Source: Sternotherus odoratus
Taxonomy: Eukaryota; Chordata; Testudines; Kinosternidae
Length of the DNA stretch: 64,000 nucleotides
Reading direction: 5' to 3'
NCBI GenBank assembly: GCA_032164245.1
Contig: JAVMKO010000003.1
Span: 29,263,390 to 29,327,389 of the forward strand
This document shows positions 46,606 to 58,495 of the stretch, in pieces. A program made the translations under genes and the position numbers. Numbering within the stretch: the first letter of the stretch is position 1; every line of letters starts with the position of its first letter. The notes below the pieces were generated by a model. That model was not told where the DNA came from and made no database searches. It saw nothing but the letters and a program-made list of their open reading frames with translations.

Positions 46606-49332
46606 AGATATGCTATCTCTATCTCTATGTAGCAGTTGTAGATAGTGACCCTGTGTTATTCAGTCTTCCATCACCAGTGATATGTAGAGCCTTTTGGAGA
46701 GGTTAACAGTTCAAATGTGCCCCAGATTAAAATATGTCAGAAAGGTGTTATCTGAATGTTGCTTGATGCCCAGATGGAAATGAATTAGTTTCAACCCATT
46801 ACCTAGTGGTCAGGTAGTCACATCACAAAAACATAATTAGACCCAATACCTTTGTTAGTAGACTCTCCACAATGATCAGGCAAGTCTTAAAAAGACAGTT
46901 TGTGCTTAGGAAAATATTTCTGCTTTTTGACTTCTTCCATATTGTAGTAGTTAACTAATAGTAATACCTCCATGCTGTAAGGCTGACCATACACAGATAT
47001 GTCTTTTTGTTCTGAATAATCTTTCTTAATATGCCAGCAAACTAATAATGCCTTTTATTTTACTTACCTGTTGAGTAATTTATTAAGATATTGGACTGAA
47101 CTTCCCTGTCTCTTTACACCATCCATGCACTGAAACCTCAGTGTAGCTGGGTCTTGTATGTGGAACCAGAATAATTTCAGAGAAACCTACCACAGAGACT
47201 CTATATAATCATCTAAATTGCGCTTCCAGCACCTCTCCTTTATACCCTCCTACCTTTTTGGTGTCCCTATGTACCAAGTTCACACACTCCCCATCCTTAG
47301 AAATTTGTCTAGATGTCTCAAGAGATTCACTGTCTTCAAATGCAGTTAGCAAGTCACGTGGTCATCACATATCAATCCATGAATACTTCTAATGATCGAA
47401 TCCTCTTTCACCACAGCCTATGTTTCACATGTTACCCACATCTCTTAGAGGGTCCTTTTCATTATATTAAGAATGATCAACCTTCTCTAACTGTGTTACC
47501 ATGTTCTACCTCAGTCTCCTCCTAGTATGAGATGTAGATTTGGGAAACCCGTTTTGTGGTAGATGTGAACCATGAGGTCCTTATAGTCTGCCTCTACAAA
47601 TAATGCCACGTCTCTGCTCTTTCATTTCGATAATGCCAGTCTCATTTCAATAATGCCATGCACTGAAGGCCATAGGTTGCTTGCAAGGTATGCACATATA
47701 TTCCACAAAGTAAATAGTCACACATTCTGCACTCCATGAAATAAAACTAGGTAGCCTCAGACCTGACTTATTTATTGCTTGTCTTTTGGCTCAACTGATT
47801 CTATTAGAATTCCTACTTTGATTGTGTATTAGGTTATTATTTATTTTAATATAGCCTCAAAGACTTATTTATGCCTGGCACTATGCAAACAGAGGCTGTC
47901 CCTGTGCCAAAGAGTTTACGGTCTAAAGATACAAGACAGAAAAAGATAATACAACACAACACACTGCTGTTACTGATATCATCCTTAGGTAATGCTAAAG
48001 ATCTCTCCTTTCTAAATCAGCATCAAAAATATAAAGTCCTCTAACGCTGACTAATCATTGGGCTGATTGGCATCAGACATGCAAAAGTTCCATTTATTTT
48101 TGGCTATAAATCAGCAGAGAATTTGTGACTTCAGTACAGATGCTGTTAACAAAAGATTCTAAAGGGAAATGAATTACTCTGAGAAGCAAGGTGTGAATCT
48201 AACCATGGGAAGGGCTAGCAGCAATTATACAATTTAAGAGCAAAAAGATAAGCCAGACAGAGAACAAGTAACTTCTATATTGAGTATAGTTTAATCTTTT
48301 TAACAAAATTAATACACAGAAAGCTATCTTTTCCCTCCATGTTCAGTAGGAATTAATATAGACTAATCAGTAATGCATTGTGGGCCCCATACAATGTCCT
48401 TACCTAAAAATAGCACTTGCATAATTGCATACCACTACAAGTAAGCTATGCAATAAAGGGGAGTTCTCTGCATTCTGAATCAGCCTATAGCCAATTATTT
48501 TATTTAATCATTTAATAAATTTATTGTTGTGGTTAATTATAATTAATGTGTGGCAGATAGGTTTAAGTAGGATAGTATTATACGAGTATAAGGCTGGTAA
48601 GTGGTATCAATCAATAAGGCTACAATCCAGTTGGGCAGCTTCCTAGCCCTTTTGTCAGAGAGGTGTGGGGGGAAAGTAGGAAAATCATGCTGGTAGCTGG
48701 AATGGCCAATTCCCTTACACATAACACATAAATCCAGTCAGAGAAAACCACTGTAGAAAAACCCAGGCAGCTAGTCTTCACCAAGACAGTTAACCTCAGC
48801 ACTACCTTCCTCTTCAGAGGCTAGAGTACATTGTTGACTTGACTGGATTAACTGCATAGAACACAAGGTATGGATGTGGGAGGTGGAGTAACTGGCCTGG
48901 ATACAGTCAGCTACCCCCTGTGGCCTGACACTTCCTGCTGTTCAACCTACTCATACAAATTTGCTAAACAAGATAAGCACCGCTTTAGTTCATAATAGTT
49001 CTTGCAAAACAGGTTTTTGACCTGGATCTGTGGCAGAATAGCTCTAGCAATGACTGCTCTGCATCAGCCATTGCTACATATATCACTGCCAGATGAGTAA
49101 GAATCTATGCAGTTCTAAATTTAAATAAACTGTGCTAAATGACAAGAAATAGCTAATAAATATATTTATGTCACTTATCACTTAGAATAATTCCCCCTAC
49201 CACATTATCCAAATAAAATCTTATTGAATTGTTCACAGATTTAAATTAAAGGAAGTAAATTCTCTTCAATAGCTCTTTCCTTCCATTTGTGCCCTTAAAT
49301 ATTTTAAAGTGCACTTTACCTTCTTCAGCCAC
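46606..49332. other. No gene seen
   Basis: Only the short 47870 fragment is repeat-like. A chance splice-like ctcaacag|gtaagta lies on the minus strand near 47070, without a coding frame that fits SNTG2. Confidence 0.4.
47870..47950 (+). repeat. Old SINE-like fragment
   Basis: ctggcactatgcaaac, agagtttacggtctaaag and tacaagacagaaa resemble a dispersed vertebrate repeat. Short and decayed. Confidence 0.35.
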
Positions 49333-49658
49333 AAGACTCACCTCGATTTAACGGACTTCGGATGCAACGGACAAAATTTCTGAGCAAGCTGATGCATCCG
49401 AAATCCTGATCCATTTCTGGTGGGCTGGCTGCCGGCTCCTGGCTGCCGCCTGGTTCACGGCAGCAGGCGGGCTGGCTGCCGGCTTCCGGCTGCCGCCCGG
49501 GTACAGGCAGTGGGCGGGCTGCGGAGCTGCCGCCCCGACCCTGTGGCTGCTCCGACAGCTCGTTTTTTAAAAACAATTTTTAAAAATTAAATAATGGACT
49601 TTTTCATTTAACGGACACCCCCTTGCCCGAATTAGTCCGTTAAATGGAGGTTTTACTG
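49333..49658 (+). mobile_element. Pogo/Tigger-type MITE, copy 2
   Basis: It shares cctcgatttaacggac, gatgcaacggacaaaattt and the right end aggttttactg with copy 1. The first eight bases are mutated and the left TA is not visible; TA follows the right end. The GC-rich core has the same ggctggctgccggctcc units. Confidence 0.82.
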
Positions 49659-50475
49659 TAACGCTGGTTTTCACTGTTCTCACCATCAAGAGCAACATAC
49701 AGAAAGAACAAACAGCTATTCTGTGACTTTGCAAGCTGCTGTCTTAGTTTGATGTTGAAACTACACATTGTTGTGTTCCACTCTGAATTTATACTTGCAC
49801 AAATCTCTGTGTGAAGAAAGAACCATCCATATATGCTGGATAGGCAAATAAAATCTGAGCCCATCTCAGTTGTTTTATGAAGCAATGAAAGTTTTTTTAA
49901 AAAATTGCTCATGGCTAGCTATCAAATGTAGCATGAAGCACCCATCCTCGGGACTATAACTTTGCCACGCTTCAAAAACTCCAGGGCCTTCAGAACACCA
50001 GCATGACTTATCTTTGCAGGATAAACTAAGGCATTAGGTCACTTTCATCTCATATCAGTTGTGCCTCAAGTAAGCCGGATTTAACAGCCTCATAGGAAGT
50101 TATTTGTGAATTAATATTATACCCATCAGATGTTCCAATACACTACTTGTAAAGATAAGAACTTTTGTTGACATGTCAAAAATACATACAATTTAGAATT
50201 TTTAGGGTAAATAATGACAAAATCACCAGGAAACAAGACACTTCCTAATGTCTTAACTAGAAAACTTCTAATATATTTAGTTACTTTGAACACACATGAA
50301 CAACAGTATCTAATTGTCATTGTCCCCTAAGATACGCATGTAGAGCTCCCACTGAAGTTGATGGGAGTTCTGTGTTTATCTGCTGGAGGGAAAATGGCCC
50401 TTTGTAAACAAGCAAAAAATTAGTTACTGAACTCATCTTATTTAAGTTTATATACCCTGGAGTATCCAGTACTCA

Positions 50476-50690
50476 AGGGTTCATAAGAATGGCCTTACTG
50501 GGTCAGACCAAAGGTCTATCTAGTCCAGTATATCCAGTCTTCTGAAGGTCATCTGTGCCGGGTGCCCCAAAGGAAATGATAGGTAATGATAGGTAATCAT
50601 CAAGTGATCCATCCCCTTTTGCTCATTCCCAGCTTCTAGCAAACAGAGGCTAGGGACACTAGATTCTTCAGGTATATTAGAAACTTTCCT
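50476..50690 (-). mobile_element. CR1/L3-like 3' UTR (reverse)
   Basis: cataagaatggccttactgg, gtcagaccaaaggtc and ccatccccttttgctcatt are the complement of the 3' end at 18130-18345. It contains a small tandem duplication, aaatgataggtaatgatagg. Confidence 0.85.
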
Positions 50691-53205
50691 AGGTGATAGT
50701 TAAATGACTATTTTAGTGTGAAAGAAAATACAAACTCTAATCAACCTAGATTGATCTAAAGAGACTAAATGCAGGTCTTGATCTGATCTTTTTGTAGCTA
50801 TTATTGTTCCAATTTTCTTTGTGAGTGTTTGTATTCATAACACACCTACCAACTGCTAGTGAAAGGATTATATCTGATGGGAACTCTCTCTAAATAGAGA
50901 TAGCCTGAAAACCTTCACCTTCATTTGATTAACTACAGCATGAAATGACAATGAAAATAATTCTGGCTGAACGATGGTCAATAATCAATGCAGCTGCTGA
51001 GGGCTAAACTAAACTAGAAGCTTGTGATGTTATCAGAGGCATCAGTTCTTGTGCTGCATTATAAGCTGTAGATATTTTGGAGGCCCTTTCAGTATCCCCA
51101 TTGTACACACCTCCAGTCCTTTACCTTTTATACTGCAGCATACATGCCTGGTGAAGGAGGTGGGGGAGGGTTAGTATCTTCGGAGACCATGTATCTTCAA
51201 GTAACAAGTTGAGCAGAGGACCTAAGAAGACCCACCTTACCCATAGTTCTCCCACCTGGAGAGCTAGAGACAGAGTAACTGGTTTTATTGATATCAATAT
51301 CATGGATCTGAGTCTTCAAAATACTAAGAGCCTTCATATGTCATTGATTTCAGTGAAAAATCATGCTCTATAGGAGTTGACATTGACTTTATGTTCCCGT
51401 TCTTTTTAAAAATTCCAAATTAAAAATGTTTATGAAATGTTTATGAAATATGTAAGAAATAAGAGAACATGAAATGAAAACTTTTAAAATCCAGCATCCA
51501 TAGAGATCAGGGAAAAATATAACAACTCAATAGCCACAGTCTTATCTTGAATATCTTATCAATAGTGATTTTTTTCTGCATAGATAAAAATTTTTGCTCA
51601 GCATATAGTTAATGACAAAACTGTAGTTGCTTCTCATCCTATTATTCCACATTAAAATGCTAGTTTGGAGAAAGATTAAAGGTCTTTCTCTCTTACAGTT
51701 GATTTTATACCAGTGTAAATCCACTTACTGACTTCTGTGCCCCTACTGTGCCGAGCAAAATGGAACCTCAATCCTGATTGAGGCCTCTCGGTGCTAACAT
51801 AAAGCAAACAATTAATAATAATATATCTGAAAGAGTCCAAGAGGATCATCCCCCTTGTATTTCCCTTTCATTTTACAATTCTTGGATATAGTGATAAATA
51901 TTTGAATCACATTAGAGTGGGTTGACAGCTAATAATGGCTGGAACAAGCAAGACTCCTTGTGCCGTATTTACACTTCCCTTTTAAAAAAGAACACAGTAC
52001 AGGAAAGCTGGATTGCTGAGTTTTACATGAAGACCGTGAACTTTCTTTTTCACAAAGTTTCCACAGAAGTTAGTTATTTTCATGCATGTGATGAATAAAT
52101 TCCAGAGGATAAAACTGTTGAATAACTGACACATAGGAAACTATTTAGCTTTTAACCAAAAAGTACTTATAGCATGAGGGGTTGTGAGAGATGTGGTTGT
52201 GGGATCTGTTAAAATATGACTCACAAAAATCACATACTATAACTGTTTTTGGTATCTAAATACTCAGTTGAAGTGTAGATAGAGACCTAGATTTCAGAAT
52301 TTGCTAGTACAAGAAGTTAATTTGTCTATCAGTTTTAATTATAGTAATTCCGCTTTTGTGCTCAAAGATTATGCAGGCACATCGTAAGTGCTGGTAATAA
52401 CAAACTACTTGCTGCTCTTCTCGTCAAGGTAATTAAATGGTTGTAAAATAAATGTAACTTTATTTCTGAGGGCATTTGGCATACAGCATTGATTGTTTAG
52501 ATTTCTATCTACAATATTTGGTCTTATTTTTTTAAGTGGCATTCTAATCTGCTATTTGTTGTGTGGACTGATATGCCGGACCCCAGAATGCCTACTATGG
52601 CAGATAGGCACCTGAAAAAAAAGATTGTTATCTATTTGCCCCCAGCAAGATGCAAAATGGTGATGAGGAAGGGCTGTTTCCCTGTAACAACCACATCATG
52701 ATAAAAATACTATAACAGTCAATAAGGTATGTGACCTATAGTTTAGGAAAGCTATGAACATCAAGGACTCAGTGCTGCACACTGATGTATTCCACACATG
52801 GCATACAACTTTTTACAAACCTACCATTCCGTTAGTGCCCACATACAAAGCAGCAGCTAATCTAAGATTTACAGGGGTGCATGTTATAAAAGCATAATTC
52901 TTAACTGTGAAAAAAAGCATCAGTACTAAATCCATTAATAAAACCTTACTGAAAAAAGGGTTTGTTTATTTCTTTCCATTCCTACTTGAGCCTTAGATGC
53001 TCACAGCCCCTTCTCTAGTTATCTGTACTCAGGTTAACAAATGAGTACAGATCTGTGCTTCTCACATAACGCACAGACTAAAAGCACTTTTTCTTGACTG
53101 ACACAGGCAGTAACAAAGGACAGAAAATAGCTCATGGAGAACTATTGAGATAATAAGAAAATGAGATGTTCAGAGCCTAAACAGTTGTTCCTGAAACAAC
53201 AAATA
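50691..53205. other. No gene seen
   Basis: AT-rich sequence without a recognised repeat or exon. Confidence 0.4.
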
Positions 53206-53543
53206 CAGTAAAACCTCCATTTAACGGACTAATTCGGGCGAGGGGGTGTCCGTTAAATCAAAAAGTCCGTTATTTAATAATAATAAAAAAAATGAGCTGT
53301 CGGAGCAGCAGCCCGCCTGCCACAGGGTCGGGGCGACAGCTCCGCAGCCCGCACGCTGCCGGGACCCGGGCGGTAGCCGGGAGCCGGCAGCCAGTCCGCC
53401 CGCTGCCGGGAGCCGGGCGGCAGCCGGGAGCCGGCAGCCAGCCCGCCATTAATGGATCCGGAATGCATCAGACTTGCTCAGAAATTTTGTCCGTTGCATC
53501 CGAAGTCCATTAAATCGAGGTCCGTTAAATCGAGGGTTTACTG
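53206..53543 (-). mobile_element. Pogo/Tigger-type MITE, copy 3 (inverted)
   Basis: The element is in opposite orientation to copies 1, 2 and 4: cagtaaaacctccatttaac at the left, agggtttactg at the right, TA on both sides. At the right end the inverted repeat is partly doubled (attaaatcgaggtccg then ttaaatcgaggg). Confidence 0.9.
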
Positions 53544-53879
53544 TACATCCAAATGCTTAAGAGAAACTGAGACTTGAATATTCCACATTTAAAGAGCTGT
53601 TCTTAACATTATGATAATTTCACTTATGCTTTTCAATAGCCATTTAGATACCTGGGGTGAAATCCTTGTCCTTGACAAAACTTTCATTGGAGACATTGGG
53701 GCAGATTTTCATCCCTTTTCTACTTTCTCTCTCTTCCTTCCTCACTGCCTTTCCCTGCACAATGCCTTCAAAAGATAAGTCTGGGAGCTTAAATTCCTAA
53801 ATTTGATAAACACTAAAAATCACGTTCTTAGAAAGACATTGGATTTATGGTTTATTACAACAATCTGTAACTCTCTACT

Positions 53880-54100
53880 TTTTTTGTCCTATGACTCCTA
53901 AGGCATTAATGGGCCACTTCGCTTGAACAGTCCCTTAGAATGTGTGTTAATGTAAGAAGTTAAACCATTCCTTCCACCTTGTATTTAGCTGTGACACTGA
54001 GTACCTTTCCCAGACCTCAAGAAGAGCTCTGTGTAGCTTGAAAGCGTGTGTCTTTCACCAAAGTTGGTCCAATAAAACATATTACCTCATCTCCCTTTTC
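53880..54100 (+). mobile_element. Second Penelope-like tail family
   Basis: ggcattaatgggccacttc, tagctgtgacactga, acctttcccagacc, agaagagctctgtgtagc and agttggtccaataaaaca follow a tail I know from sauropsid genomes and assign to Penelope-like elements. It differs from the 4896-type family. A hammerhead-like core is at 54016-54045. Confidence 0.65.
54016..54045 (+). ncRNA. Hammerhead-like ribozyme core, second family
   Basis: The order is CTCAAGA, stem-loop AGAGCT-CTGTGT-AGCTT, then GAAA. Against the core CUGANGA the third base is C instead of G, likely fatal to cleavage, while stem II and GAAA are kept. I remember the family consensus as having the intact box. Confidence 0.5.
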
Positions 54101-54729
54101 CCTGGAACTCCTATGTGGTCTCTCTAGAACACAATATTCTTTATTTAATTATTCTATTTCATATCTCCTTATGCTCCCCAAGGAGAAACATACATACACA
54201 CTTTTTTCTACTACACGTTCCCTATCATTTTTTACAAACACCGAGTCTTTATTTCAACTCCACTGCACCTATATTACTCAAACATGTACTAGTTTCAGGA
54301 AATAACTTCCTGACATCATGAACTGGAAGTGAATACTGAGATAATATAGTAATTTAGTGATAAGTTTTCAAAAAGAATCACATTATTTATATTATATTCA
54401 CAGAATAGGCTATAGTTCCACTTATACTTTGCAATAAAGTGTTTACATTCATTAGGAAAGTAAACTTGTCTATGTTTAAAACTGTTTATATTTAAAAGTG
54501 CTTTTCAGATATATCCTCAATGTTCTTCTTAAGAAACAGTAACACTACTTCAGTATACCTTGGTCATTTCCTGTCCACCACTCACCCTGAACCCAGCATG
54601 ATGGGGAACAGCACTTTGGTCAAAGATACCTGAAGGACCAAGCACAAGACCAAGTCCAACTTTGCATCGGGCCATCTGATTGCTCACACTTTGGTCCTAA
54701 GTGTCGGTGTACACTGCAGCTGGAACATA

Positions 54730-55116
54730 CAGTAAACCCTCGATTTAACGGACCTCGATTTAACGGACTTTGGATGCAACGGACAAAATTTCTAAGCAAG
54801 TCTGATGCATCCGAAATCCATTTGTCGCGGGCTGGCTGCCGGCTCCCCGCTGCCGCCCGGGTCCAGGCAGTGGGCAGGTGGGCTGCCGGGTCCCGCCTGC
54901 GGGCGGGCTGCCGGGTCCCGCCTGCGGGCGGGCTGCCGGGTCCCGCCTGCCACCCGGGTCCCAGCAGCGGGCGGGCTGCAGAGCTGCCGCCCCGACCCTG
55001 TGGCGGTTGGGCTGCTGCTCCGACAGCTCGTTTTTTTATTATTATTAAATAATGGACTTTTTCATTTAATGGACACCCCCTCGCCCGAATTAGTCCGTTA
55101 AATGGAGGTTTTACTG
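54730..55116 (+). mobile_element. Pogo/Tigger-type MITE, copy 4
   Basis: cagtaaaccctcgatttaac and aggttttactg ends, TA on both sides, 387 bp. The core contains three consecutive near-identical units of about 26 bp (gggctgccgggtcccgcctg) at about 54889-54957, the cause of its larger size. A 179-codon frame on the minus strand runs across it by composition only. Confidence 0.92.
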
Positions 55117-55237
55117 TACTTTCCAGCCTGCGGAGATGACACACACTAGCTCTGCTCAAGATAGCACACTAATAAAAGCAGTGTGATGTTCGCACATGGA
55201 TAGCAGAATGGACTACTCACCTGAATGCAAATGTGCC

Positions 55238-55378
55238 CAACCCTCTTGGTACATACTTGGCTAGCCCATGCCGTAACATCCACACTGCTATTTTTGGCAA
55301 GCTAGTTCAAGGAGAGCTAGTGCGAGGCTGCCTACCCGGGTTGGAAGGCATTCCTATTTGCAGTATACCCATACCCTA
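55238..55378 (+). repeat. MITE-like repeat with cccataccctaa end, copy 2
   Basis: catccacactgctatttttg, gagctagtgcgaggctgcct, gcagtata and cccataccctaa match the family at 25130. Confidence 0.55.
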
Positions 55379-56517
55379 ACGGGACCCAGATTGTATGGCA
55401 GGGCTGAAAACTCTTCCTACTTAAGCACATGGTACCTGATATATCCATCTTCACTCATCATTGTCCCCTCATAGTAGCAAGGAAGCCTCTTTCTTTTTAC
55501 TTTAGAAATGGCACAGCTGGAGAAAGCAATCCTCCCGTCCTTACCCCACTACCAACTTGTTTGATGGGGTAGCCAGTCACTCCACATGTGCTCCATCCCA
55601 GGCTGGGTTTTCTGAAAGGATGTGGTTTTGTCTCTCAGTCCCAAACATATACAGTCTGATGTTTTTCCAGTATATGTATCTTTAATCCTCTGTTTCAACC
55701 ATGACATGACTTCAGTACACAGCTTCTCTCCTCCATCCAAGCTCACCTTCTGGGCTTCCTCCTGTTTCCTGTTCCTCCCAATTATATGTCCTCACAGTCA
55801 CTGAGCTAATTGTCTCATTAGCCCAGCAATTACCACAAGTGATCCTCCCTAGAAACAGATTGATTGCTCCAATTAAGCTTGCAGAATTTTTTTGTGTTGC
55901 AGCAACTGCTGTCACAGTGCTCATTCAAACGTGACTTTATCCATGCCTGTGAGACAGGTCAACAACACCTTAATAGCCAGTGTGATCAAAGACAGCTGAG
56001 AGACTGAAAAAAGCCAACAAAGATTTGGTCTGAAATTCTGGCCCCACAGTAGTCAATGGGAATTTTGCTACTGACTTCAACAGTGCCAAAATTTCACCAC
56101 TGCTCTTTGTCTGTTATGAGATTTCAGTGAACAAAGCAAACAGGATCTCTATATTTTACATATAATGAGTTCTAAAACCAGATTGAAAAGGCCTAAGAAG
56201 ATCTGAGGCCTCAAGATATTGCCAGAATTGCCTTGCTTTAATTTTCTCAATAATATACCTCCAAATGGAAGATCAGAAACGGGGAAAAAACTCATGAGAC
56301 TGGCATCATATTTCTTTCTTGACCGTAGGTGTTACAAGTTTGTATCTGAGAGGTGCCTTGCAGATCTGTGACTAGTTCTACTGACTATTACAGTGCTTAT
56401 TTCCATTTTGTTAAGTCACCTCAATGGGCCTACTTCTGTATCTAAAGTTAAGGAACATGCATAAGTGTTTTCAGGATCTGGGCCCCACATTTTAACTTAG
56501 ATTACTAGATTTATGAA

Positions 56518-56622
56518 GAATCAGAGAGGTAGCCGTGTTAGTCTGGAATAGCAGAGGTAACAAAGTTCAAAACCTTATAGTTAGTCTTTAAGGTGCCACA
56601 GGACTTTGTTACCTCTGCTAGA
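56518..56622. mobile_element. Penelope-like tail, minimal hairpin copy
   Basis: gtagccgtgttagtctgg, atagcagaggtaacaaagt then the complement: gttagtctttaaggtgcc, acaggactttgttacctctg. Centre lost; arms of about 25 nt pair closely. Confidence 0.75.
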
Positions 56623-56939
56623 TTTATGAAATAGTTAAAGTATATTCAAAACCAGAATAGCTTATTACATAAAGGGAAAAAAAGTTATTCTGTGTAGTAT
56701 ATAATAGCCTGTTATAAGAACAGCTATTGGTCTGCTTTTTCTATCCTAGATGCTCATTCCTGTCTTTTCTATTTTATGTAATAGAATTGTGTAGTCTTTA
56801 CATGTTACATATTGAATTACTTCCGTATATATTGTTCATCACTGTTGGGGATTAGAATGCATTTTTATATACCAGGTTAACCTAATTCAGTCAAAAAAAT
56901 AAACCTTAGCTATTTGACTTCAATAGGATTGTTCACATC

Positions 56940-57686
56940 TGTCATAAGTGTGAAGTGTTGTCTTGCCTGTGTGGGGTTAATGTTACCTGAGAGGTCAGTG
57001 TCATCAGAGGAGTCTGGCTAGACACAGAGAGACCAGGAAGTGAAGTTTAGTTTGATCTGGGCTTTTAAATGGACTCAGAACCCTTTGTCCAGCTATGGAC
57101 CCCCAACCTTGTCCTTTCTCTGTATGTCTTCATAACTATCTAAAACAGTAAGTAAGATTGTATCCTGCATAACCTTGCATTCAATCTTGGTGTCCCTATC
57201 TGTGTCCCTATCTGTGTGGGGAGGGGGAGTTATTTTATGCAAGAAAATTGAGGTTAGAAAACTCTATACCTGGGTAGTGTATTAATTGTATGCTTGTTCT
57301 TTTCTTTATTGAACTTTTTATATCTGGTAATTCTAGTGAAGTGATCTGAGCCTTAAATGTGGGAATCTCACAGAGAGTGAGACTGGAGTGCTGTGGCTGC
57401 CTTGCCTTGGGCTATCAGGGAGAGTAAAGCAGTGTGAGGGTCCCTTTTTCTCAGGGAGAGAAAAAGGGGGTTTGGGGGAGTCTGGGTACTCCTCTCCAGG
57501 GTCTTAAAGATTTACTTGGATGGTGGCAGCTTGGGTAACTCCATTTCCCTACTGGTAAAGTGTGGGGGTTTGGGGGTGTAAAGACTTAACTTAGGCTGGG
57601 AAGCAGCTTGTAGTTATTTGGTCTGGCATAAAAGAGTCCCTCCTCTGTACCCCAGAGCACAGAGAAAGGGGAAGGACACTCTTACA
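56940..57686 (+). mobile_element. Solo LTR with perfect 5-bp duplication
   Basis: The element is 747 bp, begins tgtcataagtg and ends ggacactcttaca. Identical acatc flanks lie at 56935-56939 and 57687-57691. TG...CA termini and 5-bp duplication support an endogenous retrovirus-type LTR. No gag-pol-env sequence is next to it. Confidence 0.88.
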
Positions 57687-57691
57687 ACATC

Positions 57692-58339
57692 CTTAAAATT
57701 TAAGCATGAACACAGGCATTTGCATGATTGGGACTCCCCCCTGCCCTGATGTAGCTGGGTTCCAGCAAGTTAGCAACTTCTATAAAAATCTGTGAATTTG
57801 AGTTCTAGTGAGGTCACTGAGGCATGGAATACAGTCCTGTAACAGATTTGATTGTCGTTTTTAATTTTAAAACCAGAGATCTCTGTAAGCTCAACAGAAC
57901 AGTTCTCTTAAGTGTGAAATTCTGAATTTGCTCCAGCAGTCATATTTAGCAAACCAGGTAGAGAGATTATCTGAGACCAGCAGAGTCAACTGTCACTTTT
58001 CATGTGGCTTCCAAAAAGAGTTTGCATTTTAATGTGAAGGTAAGATTAATGTTTTTAACCATTCACTGTCCAGTACTACTATAATATTCCAGAACCTACT
58101 CTAGTTTCACAGAAGTTTGACATGTCACATTTCATTTTAGCTACTGCAGTACTAGAGAAGGATACAAATTTCCTAAGCAATATTGACAGACAAATCTTAT
58201 GAACACCAACCAAAAAAGAACAAATAACATATGTCTGTAGATTTGTATGCCACAGTTATACTAGAGTGATTTCAGATGTTCTACTTTAGGATATCCAGTA
58301 AAATCAAAAATAGGCACTGAGCAAAACAAGGGTTAAGGG
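57692..58339. other. No gene seen
   Basis: Unassigned sequence between the solo LTR and a CR1 tail. Confidence 0.4.
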
Positions 58340-58495
58340 AGCACTGCATTCATCTTAGAACCTTAAAGGTTTTTAAGGTCAGGCTTGACAAAGCCCTGAC
58401 TGGAATGATTTAATTGGGAATTTGTTCTGGTTTGAGCAGGGGATTGGACTAGATGACCTCCTGTGGTCCCTTCCAACCCTGATATTCTATGATCA
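58340..58495 (+). mobile_element. CR1 LINE 3' end
   Basis: ctttgagcaggg-like gtttgagcaggggattggac, tagatgacctcctgtggtcc and accctgatattctatgat are the CR1 3' terminus, 5' truncated. Confidence 0.92.

Noticed and set aside
47040..47085. An additional SNTG2 exon, from a strong gtaagta donor on the minus strand
   Set aside because: The frames before the donor do not resemble any syntrophin segment and do not fit the phase 0 start of exon A.
54889..55000. A CpG-island promoter
   Set aside because: The GC-rich block is the core of a MITE with TA flanks and occurs in three other places.
54620..55159. 179-codon minus-strand frame
   Set aside because: It runs through a non-coding pogo-type MITE; the Pro/Ala/Gly/Arg-rich product comes from GC-rich composition.
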